Source: Anastrepha obliqua (taxonomy: Eukaryota; Arthropoda; Insecta; Diptera; Tephritidae). Taken from it: 64,000 nucleotides of DNA. Shown piece after piece: positions 1-11,377 of the stretch (its first letter is position 1; every line of letters starts with the position of its first letter). The DNA lies in contig NC_072896.1 of the NCBI RefSeq assembly GCF_027943255.1, positions 116,281,879 through 116,345,878 of the forward strand, given 5' to 3'. Below the pieces are notes generated by a model that saw only the letters and a list, made by a program, of their open reading frames with translations, searched no databases and was not told the DNA's origin. The translations under genes and the position numbers were made by a program.

Positions 1-410
1 TTGACCGACTGTCTGCATAGATGACTTTCATGACTAGACTACCTACCTGCCTGCCGGCTATCCCGCTGAGGTTGGTGCTTCGCGGAGGTTACTCGCTCGT
101 GAGGTGCTGTGGTTTTGTACTCGCATTCGCTTACGACGTGCGCGTTCTCATCGTGCGGGATTAGAAGTCATGCGTTTGAGGTTAAACTAAATTAGCAGCT
201 GCGAGTTAGAAACAAGAGTTCCGATTAGAAGAAATTGAAGAGCCTAGTGTGAAAGTGTAATTCATATTTAAGTAAATGCGTTTGCGCAAGGGTACGAACG
301 TACAGATGAAAAAGTACAAATGAAAGTACAGAGGAAGAAATCAAATGCACTTAGCCATGCGTACTAAAGCTTTGCGTGCCCGTTACTGAACTTTTTGTTA
401 ATACATCTGT
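1..410. other. No gene recognised; possible leader/promoter-like stretch
   Basis: The first 200 bases are richer in G+C and CpG than the rest of the upstream region, and then pass into A-rich sequence. No coding frame or known element is recognisable. A non-coding al leader exon must lie somewhere upstream of 22674, and this stretch is one place it could be. No TATA box, Inr or convincing splice donor settles that, so it is a guess. Confidence 0.2.
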
Positions 411-435
411 ACCGCTAAACTTATTGAACAACCTA
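411..435 (-). repeat. Orphan mariner inverted-repeat end
   Basis: This 25-base stretch reads, on the minus strand, as a mariner terminal repeat that begins CTAGGTTGTTCAATAAG. It matches the right end of the mariner at 34300-35033, followed in both cases by TAGTA. No transposase remnant is recognisable next to it, so it is a solo end of a deleted copy. Confidence 0.5.
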
Positions 436-904
436 GTATGTGAGTTTCAAAGCACTCACTCGTTAATATGAAAAATATGCAATCATAAAGGCTTAGAACA
501 AGTTTTTCGTACAATTTAGGCAAACTTCCTCTTGCGGACTGACCTCAACGAAATCCTTTTCATTTATTTTCTTTCGTTTCCTTTTTTCTCAAATGCTTCC
601 AAACTGACCTAAAGTCTTCAGCAGAGGTGTTCGTGCCAAAAAGATGACCCACAAACAAGTATTAGAAAAAGAATGGGAAAAAAATTAAAAGGCGCAAAAA
701 TACGCAGACTGTCATGTCACTGTAAGAAGAACAAAGATTAGATTACAGCACATTAGTATTGTGGAGGGTTGGACAAGTTCGGATACTCAGTCAGGAAGGC
801 CATTGTACTACACCCGGATAGATTACAGTGGAAGGAATAGAGTGACAGAATCGATGCAGTAGTAAGACGAAAAATTGGTTTCAGATCACACTTCCGCTAA
901 TCTT
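436..904. other. Nothing recognised
   Basis: This AT-rich stretch has no coding frame of note and no element I can identify. Confidence 0.4.
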
Positions 905-1370
905 TTCGATTAATTGATAAATCTTAATCCGGAAGAGGAAGATTATGAATTTTATCCATACTCAGTACATCGCACCCCAACATCCTAAGTCTTATTCTAG
1001 AAAACACTGGACAGCTACAAAGAAAAAGCTCTTCAATGTCCTGGTTCTCAATACAGGATAGGTATATTGAGTCATTAATGATTGTCATTGCAGCAATGTG
1101 CTGCCTAAAATGAGTGATCACACCCATCAGTACCCTTAGGACCTTCCTACTAAGTTTTAGAAGACAAGTCGCTACTCTGTAGGAGCCCAACTCAGACCAA
1201 CACCTTCTAAGGGTAGACCTCATGAGGACGTCAATCCATAGTCGAATCGATGCAGAATTGTCACCTAGAAAGAGTTCAGCGCCTAGTGGCGTGATTGCAG
1301 AGCCTTCATTTGCGCGTTTTTTTCAGCCAACTTGTTCCCTATCGTAGTGTCCAGGCACTCAAATAACACA
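905..1370 (-). mobile_element. Non-LTR retrotransposon 3' end (RNase H tail and Zn-knuckle), decayed
   Basis: On the minus strand, 1223-924 encodes the C-terminal end of a non-LTR retrotransposon polyprotein. It has the typical pattern of a GHFRQH-like motif (here disturbed to ITHFRQH), then a cysteine pair, then FLCSCPVFSRIRLRMLG. Just upstream (about 1370-1310) the RNase H motif VPGH followed by NKLAEK is visible, split between frames and broken by a stop. Elements with an RNase H domain belong to the I/Loner/LOA type rather than Jockey. The copy is inactive: stops, frameshifts, and most of the reverse transcriptase missing. Confidence 0.7.
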
Positions 1371-1689
1371 AACAAAAAATTAGCAGAAAAAAATTTGTAA
1401 AAAAACATACAAATAAAAAAAGGCATAAGAAAGAGGAAATCAAAAAACTTTTATTGTAAATAAAGGAACGAATAGGTAAAGGTAATGTAAAGCTCGTCGT
1501 TCCACCGCCTGGGTACTCGTGCAAAGGGCTCATGAGGGGTTCGGACAATAGGCTCAACCTCACTTATGGGCACTCAAGCATCCCTAGAAACTTCGAGTTC
1601 ATCATCCTGTCAACGGATTAATGTATACGCTCACTTAGTTCAACCAGAACTTTCTCCACTCATATTTCATCAAAGGAAGAGTGAACGGG
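1371..1689. other. Nothing recognised
   Basis: A-rich sequence followed by a short stretch without recognisable coding content. It may still be internal to the flanking retrotransposon fragments, but I cannot show this. Confidence 0.3.
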
Positions 1690-2240
1690 GGGCTACACTT
1701 GGGAAAAGGGCCTGGTGAACTTGTTCACGGATGGATCAAAGTTGGAAGGAAAGGTTGGCGTAGGAGTTTTTGCGAAGAGGTCAGACAAAGGACATATAAA
1801 GTGATTTCCCTACAAAAGGGAGAGAATCGGGATCCCCCTGACTACCTGCGGTCTGCTCCTGGAAAGATGGGCTTCGCACCAACTCAGCGAGCGTTGGGCA
1901 AGTACACAAACTTGTAAGGTCACGAAATCTTTCTGGCCACGTGTGGACCGGGGGCGCTCGGGCGAGCTTCTAAGGTTGACAAAATATCAGCTCTCGAATC
2001 TCGTGGGTTTGCTCACAGGTCACTATGCGCGCAAGTCTTTTTAGCGATGTATGCAAGAAGAATGAGATGGAATCATCTCAGTACCTTATCCTTAGCGGTC
2101 CTGCTCTGGCGGGGTTAAGATCCAGGCATCTTGGCGTAGATTATAGCTTGCGTTGACATTGAAAATTTGATGCATTTCATCAGCAGCGCAAAGCGGTTGA
2201 CGCAAACGCAGTACAGACATCGTTCATAATCTATACACTC
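1690..2240 (+). mobile_element. Non-LTR retrotransposon RNase H fragment, decayed
   Basis: Plus-strand translation shows the RNase H start motif LFTDGSKLEGKVGVGVF near 1710-1765. Later, in another frame, LTKYQLSNLVGLLTGHYAR near 1975-2030 corresponds to the 'TGH' block that follows RNase H in these polyproteins. The segments between carry stops and frame changes, so this is a dead fragment. It faces the opposite way to the fragment at 905-1370 and is probably an independent insertion. Confidence 0.7.
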
Positions 2241-2399
2241 TAAACCCACCTTCCTAACTATCCCAGCACCACCTCTCCCCGCCCTTTTTTTGCATCTCTT
2301 CGGTTTTTCTCTTTTACTTCCCGTTCATAATGGTATCCCACATGACGAATCCGTTTATCTTCGTCCAAATGCGCTCATTCCTTGGGCAACCATTTCAAC

Positions 2400-3290
2400 C
2401 TAACCTAACGTGCAAAGGTCCAAAAATCTTCCACAGAATCTTTCTCTCAAACACTCCAAGGGACGCCTCATGAAATGTTTTCAGCATCCAAGCTTCTATG
2501 CCATACGATAGGACAGACATAATGAGAGCTTTATAAAGTATTAGTTTTGTTCATCGAGAGAGGACTTTACTACTCAATTGCCTACTTAGTCCAAAGTAGC
2601 ACTTGTTGGCAAGAAAGAATCTCCATTTCAAGACTGAAATTGTTATCGGTTCTCAGTTAAACGAAGTCTCTTACAACCACAAAATCATAATTATCAACTG
2701 TGATGTGAGTGCCGATATGCAAGTGTGCCGACTGTTTGTTTGATGTCTGGAGGTACTTCGTTTTGTCCTCAGTCACCACCAGGCCTATTTCCTTTGCGAT
2801 TTTTATGGCGATGCGGCAGTACCTCTCCTAGAAAGAATTTTTCGCCGTACCGTCCTTCTCTTACGTCGGGGCGTGGGCACAAATGAGTGAGATGTTGAAA
2901 AATCCCGCTTTGATGCGGATTATTGCGAGACGCACGGTGACCGGATTGAAGCACAGTACTTGGCGACGAAGTCTATCTCACACTACAAATCTAACACCGA
3001 ATTTGCGCTCCTTTGCATGTCAACTATGGTAGACGTCGCAAGGTCCAATGCTGCTCTTGCCTTGCCCTGTCCATCGCTTGCAGGGCAGTGAAGTCAGCGT
3101 TTGCTCTAACGAGGACATCAACCAGCCGGGCAGAGACGCCTTCTCTATTAAGGGGCCGGACATTCCAGGTACATGACCTCAAATCATAGTCCGTAATTCG
3201 TTTGCAGGTATCGTCATCAGAATAAGTAGCTCTCATTGTCGCTTTCATTGGGAAAGGATTTTTACGTGGCGAGTCCCAAGACCAGCGCAT
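2400..3290 (-). mobile_element. RTE-like non-LTR retrotransposon, internally deleted
   Basis: On the minus strand, around 3180-3100, the sequence encodes the beginning of an endonuclease-reverse transcriptase polyprotein (RSCTWNVRPLNREG, then LVDVLVRANADFTALQ). After a deletion the frame continues near 2810-2650 with the reverse-transcriptase C-terminal block KEIGLVVTEDKTKYLQ, then HIGTHITVDNYDF. Farther down come degraded pieces of the block around an LSRR-like motif. This layout is typical of the RTE-like elements common in insects. The catalytic core of the reverse transcriptase (YADD region) is missing, and there are many stops. Confidence 0.75.
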
Positions 3291-3364
3291 AACCAGATAT
3301 TTTTTTTTATGCCTCGCCTTCTCACATTAACTCACTTCCAAACGGATGCTCGGAAGCTACCGAG

Positions 3365-3612
3365 CGGCTACTTGGGCGAAGCCCAGTAGTTGTGAGCTGC
3401 TTGGACTGTATGCAGTGCAATAATATTTCTTCTAAAGTAGCAATTGAATGTAGCGCTATTTTAATGAGATGGCTAAGCGGTGCACCAGGAACGTTATCTG
3501 GGTTTCTGGGCACAGAGACATTCCTGGAAACTGTATCGCAGATAAGTTGGCTGTGAGGGAACTGATCTTAAATCAGTCAATTTTGATATTCCATCTTTTG
3601 TTTCCAAGTGAA
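3365..3612 (+). mobile_element. Non-LTR retrotransposon RNase H fragment (family A)
   Basis: Plus-strand translation gives VIWVSGHRDIPGNCIADKLA near 3492-3552, the RNase H block 'W(V)PGH..I.GN..AD.LA' of I-type non-LTR elements. The upstream part (ELLGLYAVQ) is in another frame. The nucleotide sequence from about 3480 to 3600 is closely similar to 7294-7411, so both belong to one family. Only this short piece remains. Confidence 0.75.
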
Positions 3613-4909
3613 TAGGAATCAGGGACTTACCTGCGTGCGTGGACTTCTACATACGGTACCAACCTCCGAAATACGAAACCGTCCTCCGAAATTCGGAACC
3701 ATCCTTTCGAAATTCCTTTCACGAAAATTTAATAAACGTCGAATAGGTTTTCTGTTTATTCTGTTAGCTATGTATACACACACATACATACATATACATA
3801 TGCATGCCTTTTCCTCGAAGTCCCCAGCAAAAACCAAAAGTAAATGTGTATGTATATGTTTGCATCTACTCATACATACTTACAGTGGGGCGTATTCGTG
3901 CGCACAATTCACTTAGCCATTAGCCCATTTGGCTTAGAAGGCCCGTGAAGCTCTGCAACATTGAAGGTGAGCACGTAATAGTTAACCTCATATATGGAAG
4001 CCTCTAGATGCTTATATTTGTGTATATATGTATGTGTACATTATACATGCCCACATATATATATATAGCAAACTTCTTTTACGCCTGATTATGGATGTGT
4101 TCCACTTACTGTATGAGGTGTTTTATTTTATTTTATTTTTTTTTCTAAATACAACCTGGCATCATGTGCATATGGTGTGAATGTACGTATGTATGTATGT
4201 ATGCACAAGTAAATATGTATATTTGAAACTTCATCACTGACTTCATCGCCACTTGTGACGACCACTTGATTCGCACTCAACTCATTTCATACACCATTTA
4301 ATTCGTCCGTCCAATCGTCTATGCTCTGCCCGTTTTGTCTACTCGTTTATCTATGACTTTAACTCGCTTTCGTGTGAGCTAACCATTTACAGGCATATTG
4401 TTTGTTATTACTATTATTATTAATATGAAAAAAGGTGCACATACAAATTCTTCTTCACCGTCCACTTGCCCATTCATGTCATGTGACCATTGAGAATTTT
4501 AATTAAAATGGGCGTTAACTGCATTTTCCATCACCTTTTCAACATCAAATCATTCGCGATGGCTTTTAATTAAATCAATTTCAGCCGGCTGAAAAAAAAA
4601 CTCAAAAGCCATAAAAAGTCATACACAGGCTCTTATATTTATTATAAAAGAGAATTTTTTCAGTTAAATAAACTTCTATTATTATTATTTTTTTTAATAA
4701 TTTTATAATAAGGGAAGGTCACTTGAGAATTTTTGTTATGGTAGTGAAAAAAAATGTGAAAAACCATCATTTCTCAGGCATAAGTGGACTTCCTTTAACT
4801 TCCCTTTTCAATGGCATTATTCCAACGGAAATAGATGAGACATTTTAAAATTAGTAGATAAGACTTAGAGCAAAAATAGATAAAATTTTATATAGTTAAT
4901 TTTCATCGT
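3613..4909. other. Gene-free AT-rich stretch with TATG/TATA microsatellites
   Basis: Short repeats of ACATAC/TATG type lie at about 3770-3880, 4020-4070 and 4183-4205. The rest (4230-4900) is AT-rich with no coding signal and no recognisable mobile element. Confidence 0.5.
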
Positions 4910-7145
4910 ACAGCAACAACATTTACAGTATAGCGAACGCGACAATGAGACCCAGACGCAATAGCTCAGTAAATTCTGTCAAAAGTATGACTACTGCTTG
5001 AAAGAATACTCAACTTGTCACCGATTGATATTGCGTCGGAATGCCTAGCAGCTAAATCCGCCGTAAGATTCAGCGCGACAGGCGAATTTACCTGTAAAAC
5101 ATTCGGACATAGATCAATAGGCATTAGTTATAGGTTACTGGGTTGCCCATATTCGACGGACTTATGTGTTTTTTTTTTTTAAATAAAAAAAAAACACAAT
5201 TTATTTGATGTTGACAATAATAATCATTTTATTTGGTTCAAGTAGATTTGTTGACATCACTTTTTGAATATGATATCTCTCAAATGGCCGCCTTGAGCCT
5301 GTACGGCGTATTGTGCCCGTTTTGCAGCATTTTGCATAGTTTTAGCTAAAATTTCGGCTGGAATAGCGGCTATTTCCTCATGGATGTTGTTCTTGAGCTC
5401 TTCTATGGTCCTTGGCTTATTAATGTAAACCTTTGACTTTAAATATCCTCACAGTCAAAATCGCCATTTTTCGACATCAAACGACGAGGAAACAATTTCT
5501 TCAAAAAGTCGATTGTGGTGCGAGCTGTGTGTGGTGGAGCGCCGTCTTGTTGAAACCAAAACTGCCTCATACGCTTTCGACGAATAATAGGCATCACAAC
5601 AGTGGTTATCATATCGCGACAAGGCTCCTGATTGACGGTAACAGCTTAACCATCCTCCTTTTCGAAGAAAAACGGCCCAATAATCGTGATGATGATTTTG
5701 ATGATGATTTTGTTCCAAAATTGCTCGTCATCTTCAGCCATTTCGATGACCCTTTGGGCCCATTCCAATCGGCGAGGCTGGTCCGCAGGCAACAATCTTT
5801 GCGTTAATTGAATCTTATACGGGAATAAATGCAAATCAATGCGGATAATTTGTTGTAAAGTGGTCCGAGCAATGCGCAACTGCTGAGAACGGCGATTTTC
5901 GTATGTCCATGGCGACGTCTCAACACTGGTCCGTACAAGAGCTATATTCTCATCCGATCGCCTTGGTCGGTTTTGATTTGGCCTCTTTGGATTAGAAAGA
6001 GCGTCACCAGTCGAAAACCTTTCGTACAAACATTTAATGGTGTTCTTAGAAGGCGCACGTTGAGTTTTCACAATTGACTTCTTTTGTAGAATGTAAATTT
6101 CAACAATTTGGGAGCGTTCACGTGGCGTGTACTGTTCCATGGTAAAAATCTGCTTGGACTGCCGCTTCCAACGCGGTATGTCATTAAGCGATCTGACGTC
6201 TCTGTCAAAAGATACGGGGTTGCCAGATGGGTCCGTCGAATATGGGCAACCCTGTATATGACTCCGAAATGCAATTGGGTCAAGAAATTCCGAACAACAA
6301 TAGAAGAAGAGGGATGGAAAAAAGGAATGAAACCTAACCCAAATACTCTTAATAAATTTTACTGATGGCTCGAAAATGTTAGACGGAGTAGGGGCAGGGA
6401 TCTACTGCGCAGAGCTAGGCATCAGGCAGTCATTTAAGCTTTCTGACCACTGCAGTATCTTTCAGGGCATCAAGCAACCCCAAAATAAATATATACGTTG
6501 ACAGCCAATCTGCGATAAAAGCAATAAACTCATATGAAATTTCATGTAAAAATGTTCTAAGAAGCAGCGAAGCCATTGAGAGATTAGCCGCAGACAGACG
6601 GTTGCATATATATTGGGTACCCGGACATAAGGGCATTGCAAGAATTGAAATCGTAGATGAGATTGCCAAAAGCGCTGTTAATAGACAATTCGTACAAGAA
6701 AATGACATACTAAAACCTTTAAATACGGTATACAAAGACATCGCTGCGGACATGAAAATACGGATAGATAGGAGGTGGAATAATCTAGCCTCTTGCAAAA
6801 CCGCGACAATCATGTGTACACAGAGTGCAGATAAATGCGTCCGATTCATACTGCTCTGTTTAGAAAAGCAAGCAGAACTATTTTAGACATTTGCTAGCGG
6901 CGCACGCATACAATATAGGAATTACAAACAACGATAGCTACAGATTTTGCAATGAACTAGAAGAGAGGGAAACGCTAGAGCACCTTCTATGTTCCTGCCC
7001 TGCATTAGCTAGAACCAGATTAAAATGCTTAGGAGCTTTACAATATGAGAAGTTAGAGTACCTCTCGGGGATAGAGCTCCAAAGATTACTTAGATTCGCA
7101 AAAGTCGCAGACGTATTACAAGAAGACTACTACAAAGAAACGTAA
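4910..7145 (+). mobile_element. I-type non-LTR retrotransposon 3' half, interrupted by a DD41D transposon
   Basis: The linker between reverse transcriptase and RNase H is seen at about 5005-5137 (LSPIDIASECLAAKSAVRFS). A rosa-like transposon then splits the element (5138-6254). The retrotransposon resumes at 6257, where the frame is kept if one TA is counted once. RNase H follows: NFTDGSKMLDGVGAGIYC near 6355-6415, a short deletion, then IYVDSQSAIKAI and HIYWVPGHKG near 6605. The C-terminal Zn-knuckle block EHLLCSCPALARTRLKCLG is near 6980-7035, and the polyprotein stop is at 7143. Stops and frame changes make it inactive. The 3' untranslated tail probably continues to about 7200. Confidence 0.8.
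5138..6254 (-). mobile_element. rosa-like (DD41D) Tc1/mariner transposon, deletion derivative
   Basis: The ends are inverted repeats of at least 22 bases (GGGTTGCCCATATTCGACGG at both ends) flanked by TA (5136-5137 and 6255-6256); length 1117 bp. The minus strand encodes a transposase starting at 6140 (MEQYTPRERSQIVEIYI) with HTH region and the motif FPYKIQLTQRLLPADQPRR. The part carrying the first catalytic Asp (normally SDEAHF) is missing and replaced by a GAT/TTT simple repeat at about 5680-5712. In another frame FWFQQDGAPPHTAR keeps the second Asp. A further deletion removes the WPPRSxDLTPxD block with the third Asp. It is therefore non-autonomous and dead. Confidence 0.88.
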
Positions 7146-7159
7146 GGGTCCATTTGGCA

Positions 7160-7411
7160 ACACTAAGGATTAATAGGTCTATGTGATGGCTTTCAGTCAG
7201 CCAGGTCAACCTACTAGCCAAGATGACTACTGCCATATGGCAGTGATTCTGCCAAAGTAGTAGAGCTATTCTTAATGAGCTAGCTGAGTGATGCTCCACG
7301 AACGTTATCTGAGTTTCTGGACACTGACACATTTCTGGAAACTGCATCGCGGATGAGTTGGCTAGGAAGGGAACTGATCTTAAATCCGTCAATTTTAATA
7401 TTCCATCTTCA
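7160..7411 (+). mobile_element. Non-LTR retrotransposon RNase H fragment (family A, second copy)
   Basis: Plus-strand translation shows GNCIADELARKGTDLKS near 7336-7390, after a damaged VSGH block with stop codons. The nucleotide sequence from about 7294 is closely similar to the copy at 3480-3610. It directly follows the retrotransposon ending at 7145 and has the same strand. Confidence 0.7.
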
Positions 7412-7811
7412 GTTTTATTGTTTTATATGTTTTTAAATGTTTTATTGTTTTATTTGTAAAAAAGCCATTCAATAACAACATAAAATATGTCGAATATGAA
7501 AGATTATTGTAGTGAAAACTTCTTTAGAATCGTTGGGAGTGATTTGAGAAAAAGTGAAACGAAAAAGCGACACCAAAAAGAAGAAGAAAAAAGATATACG
7601 TATATATGTATGTATAGAAAATGCTTCATTACCAGGCACACAGAAGGATGGCATAAGCAAATTAAAATTTGTGAATTTATATATGTATGTATATATGCGG
7701 ATATATGTATATATGTTGTGTGTATGTACATATGTGCCTCGCCACAGCAAAACATACCTTAAAATTTCTCAAGAAATCCAGCGCGCATTCATAGGCACAG
7801 CATTGCATGTA
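7412..7811. other. AT-rich stretch with TATG/TATA microsatellite
   Basis: The part from 7590 to 7740 is dominated by TATATG-type repeats, which produce long open frames on both strands by composition alone. No gene is supported. Confidence 0.5.
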
Positions 7812-8250
7812 CAGTAGGGCGGGTCGATTTAAAAATCGCTCATTGCTCTATGAAAATCGTATTCTAGGGATCAAAATAAGAAACTTTGCCGAAGGAACCA
7901 TACCTCTAAAACGAATTCTGATGTCCCCCAATTTCAAAAATATCACCATTTTTGGCCTTTACATGAAAAAATCAACTAAATGGCTATGTTTTTTCTTTAT
8001 TTTTATTTATTTATAATATTATCTATTTTTTCTCTTAAGAAATTTATTTAGTCAGAACATACATATGTAAATGAATGAATGTGAGTTATAGAAAAGAAAC
8101 TAAAAAGTTCGACCCATATTGGGGGACATCAGAAATCGTTTTAGAGGTATGGTTCCTTCGGCAAAATTTCTTATTCTGATCCCTCGAATGTGATTTTCAC
8201 AGAGCAATGGGCGATTTTTTTGCCTTCCCACAAATCGATCCGGCCTAGTG
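7812..8250. mobile_element. MITE / foldback element with ~130-bp terminal inverted repeats
   Basis: The left arm (7812 to about 7940) reappears as reverse complement at about 8117-8250 with only scattered differences. Both arms carry the block AGGTATGGTTCCTTCGGC or its complement, and the outer ends read CAGTAGGGCGGGTCGATTT and CACTAGGCCGGATCGATTT. The element is flanked by TA (7810-7811 and 8251-8252), which may be the target duplication. The centre (about 175 bp) is AT-rich and non-coding. No transposase is present, so it must be mobilised in trans. I cannot name the superfamily from the ends. Confidence 0.8.
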
Positions 8251-11200
8251 TACAGTAACCTTGAACAGGCAGCTGCGGTTGTCGAGCATTTAGAAACATA
8301 TATTTACATACATATAATATATGGGTGCAAACATATTTACGGAGCCGCGGGCACTCGACTTGACAAAAATTCAAGATTTATCAAATATTGGCAAATAATT
8401 CTACGCGAAATATTCCAATATTGACTATTTTCGAATTGTCGAGAAAATTAGCATATGGGCGGCTCGTTTTATGAATGAAAGTACTTGCTCTTAGAACTAT
8501 GAGCTCGAATTTATAAATCAATTTTTTGATGATGAGTTTTTGTTGCACAGTACAATAGTTGAAACTGTTCGGCGCCGCCGCGACTGTTCAGCGCTATGGC
8601 AACTAGGATGATGGCCGCTACGCCTGCGCCTATTAATGCATTTTGTTCTTGTAGTCGCTAGGCATAGAATTTTAGCTTTGGACGACATACGCATTTACAG
8701 GAATAAAGTGAGTGGCCTGTGTGTGCGGTTGTATGTAGATGCATATGTGTATATTAATAAGCATTGTTTTGCTGGAAGTTCAGAACACAAATATGTATGT
8801 ACGTACATAGGCTAGGCCAAAGTATAGCATACATACATATGTATAAAAAATTCAAACCAAGCGTCCTACGAATGTTTGCGTGTATGTTAGTACGTCTGTG
8901 TATTATACGCGTTACGACGCTCATAATAGCAACCGCGTGTGCTGTATTGCGTCCGTATTTTTATATTCGTAAATATTTTCATTTTTAAATATTTACCGCA
9001 ATTATGCTGAAAAATAATGCAGAAAAGTGTCGTGAATATCGACAGAAAAAAACAACAATTGACACGGTATTTCAAAGATATGTTGACAACATCGAAACCA
9101 AAGCATTTGTATCATATTTTAGCTATCATAAGCCACTCATATCATTTGTTGAAATTGAAAACATTGAGGATGAATAAAATATGAACTTTATAGCAATATT
9201 ATAATGAACCTATAATTATCCCGCTCCTAATGCTGCCTTCGTCTCATTCTCTCTCAGTTTGTTTTACGGAAGGTTTCACTTCTATCGCGTCTAACCGTTA
9301 GACTGGTATTTTTTTTCTTTTGTTTTGTGGCTCACTATATACATACAACGTATTACTTACATATCGCTCGCTCCACCACCGTACTGTACATCGTTAACAT
9401 GTTGCAATTAAGAAAATAAACTCATTTTCAATTTTAGAAATTAAATTTCACAAAGTTCCTGAACTTATTAGCAGCTTCCTGTTAATTTTATTTGCAATGT
9501 TTACCTCAATGCCGGCGCTACTGTTGTGCGTACACTTTACGCTGGTATGTTGTCTTGCTGTTGTTGCTGCAGTTGCTGTTGGCATTGCGCTGCAGGATGT
9601 TGTTATGTTTATGTTCACATGTACGCGTTGTTGCTACTGTGCAACCAAGGTGTGTACATATGTAGCTGTTAGTGCTGTTATTGTTGTGCTGGACGTTGAG
9701 TTCGCTGGCAAAATTCATTTCCCCTTTAACGAGTGGGTCATCTCGCACAGTTGTATGCTGGCTGGAGGTTAATTCGGGCGCTTCTTCGTTTTTTTTCGTT
9801 TTTTTTTTTGCTTTTTAGTTCGAATCGGCTGTTATGTTGTTTGCATCTTGTTGCTATCTTAATGGAAATGTAATCCGCGAGATCATTGCTGAGGCATCGC
9901 AGAGCTTAGTTTCTCAGGTTGAGCACCGAAACGGTCCTTTGGCTGGTTATTGGCCGTGTGAAGATCGCATTTAACGTTTTTGACTAAAGATGATGAAGAG
10001 ACAGACGTATAAATACGTGAATGGACAAAACAAGAAAAAAAGGAAAGCACAAAAAAATTATCTGTATGTATGTATGTATGTATGTATGCGCAAACGTGTG
10101 AGATTAATGCATGAAAATAATCATTTCCGGATGAAATATTTTTCTTATGCGAAAACAGAAAAGCACAAGCAAATGTTTGCAGAAACGTGCTCAAAACCGG
10201 AAATGAAATAATTTCAGCGATTAACTGTTATATGTGAAAATTTATTAAATTTTTGGAATTTAATTATGTCTTGAAGAAAAAATCTAGACAAGATTAAAGT
10301 TGAGATAAGTATTGGCAAGGAAGGCCTTGCCCAGGTAGGAAAGATGGAGGTTAAACCGTTAAAGGGAATTGAGTGCATATTTAATTATGCCTGTAAGAAC
10401 AATAGACCAGGGAACTTCAATTGCAAATTTGCTGATTTTTAGAGGACACCCAAGCAGCTTTATGCTCATATATTGTACCCTTTTTTTTCTCCCATCAAAA
10501 TGTTGTAAGTTGATTATAAATTTGATAATAAATGACTAAGAAAGTAAGTAAAGGTCTTGCATGAGCTTAGATGCACTTGCATGCAGCCTTCACTGAAATG
10601 AACGAAGCATTTACCCATTTTCTAGGGGTCGCAGAAAAAATACAACACTATGAGCGGTTAAAAGCTAAGAAAACCTTTCAGCGTCCACTTTGGCCAAATA
10701 ATCAGTTGGTCCCAAGTAATCTCATGCGAAGCCTGACGTTATGAGTAAAACAAGTTTATAAGGATAGTTCAGCTGTCACTTGAATTGTCGTATACGTTTT
10801 AAAATAGTTGAAGTGCTGAACAATGAGTTCAGAGTAGTCTTACTGTCTTCTCTGTAGTTGCTGTCTTTTCTATTATAATAGTGGTCATCCCCGCTACTTA
10901 GTCTTCAAAGTCACTCATTTGAATTCATGTGAAAATAACACAACAACAAAATGCTCCGAAATTTGCATATGGGAATTTTCATTAAGTTGAACGTGACCAT
11001 CGAACATATTGAAATTAAAAACAAAAACCGTCATCTCAAATATCAAATATTTTTTTTGGCAATATACTAACTTTTACCTCGTAATCAGTCCTATAATTGG
11101 TGTCAAAGTTGATTTTGAAAAATTTTCCGTTTTCAATAGTATTACAAAAAAATTAAGGCATTCACACGGGACAAAAACAGAAGTGGTTTTCGCGGCCAAC

Positions 11201-11377
11201 AACTCAAACGCCGATATTAGCGAACCTGAAGTAATATTTCAATGCGACTAATTTTAGAATGTTGTGCATTGAATGTAGTCTCTTAAAAATGATTTCGATT
11301 TTCACCAAAAAATTATTTATGCTCTTCTAATAAAATTTTAATCACTGTCGCACGAGAAATTTCATACTTGACATTTT
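8251..11377. other. Gene-free stretch without recognised elements
   Basis: There are TATG-type microsatellites (for example 8775-8845 and 10063-10088). A GTTGTTGCTG-rich patch at 9500-9680 produces overlapping open frames on both strands without codon structure or homology that I recognise. The stretch may be single-copy upstream DNA of al. Confidence 0.45.
10063..10088. repeat. (TATG)n microsatellite
   Basis: About six perfect TATG units in a row. Confidence 0.9.

Noticed and set aside
7487..7762. Overlapping open frames of 83-93 codons on both strands
   Set aside because: They arise from a TATATG microsatellite, which has no stop codons in some phases.
9497..9772. A 91-codon hydrophobic frame resembling a signal or membrane protein
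   Set aside because: It is caused by GTTGTTGCTG repeats; the opposite strand is open too (Asn-rich), which points to composition.
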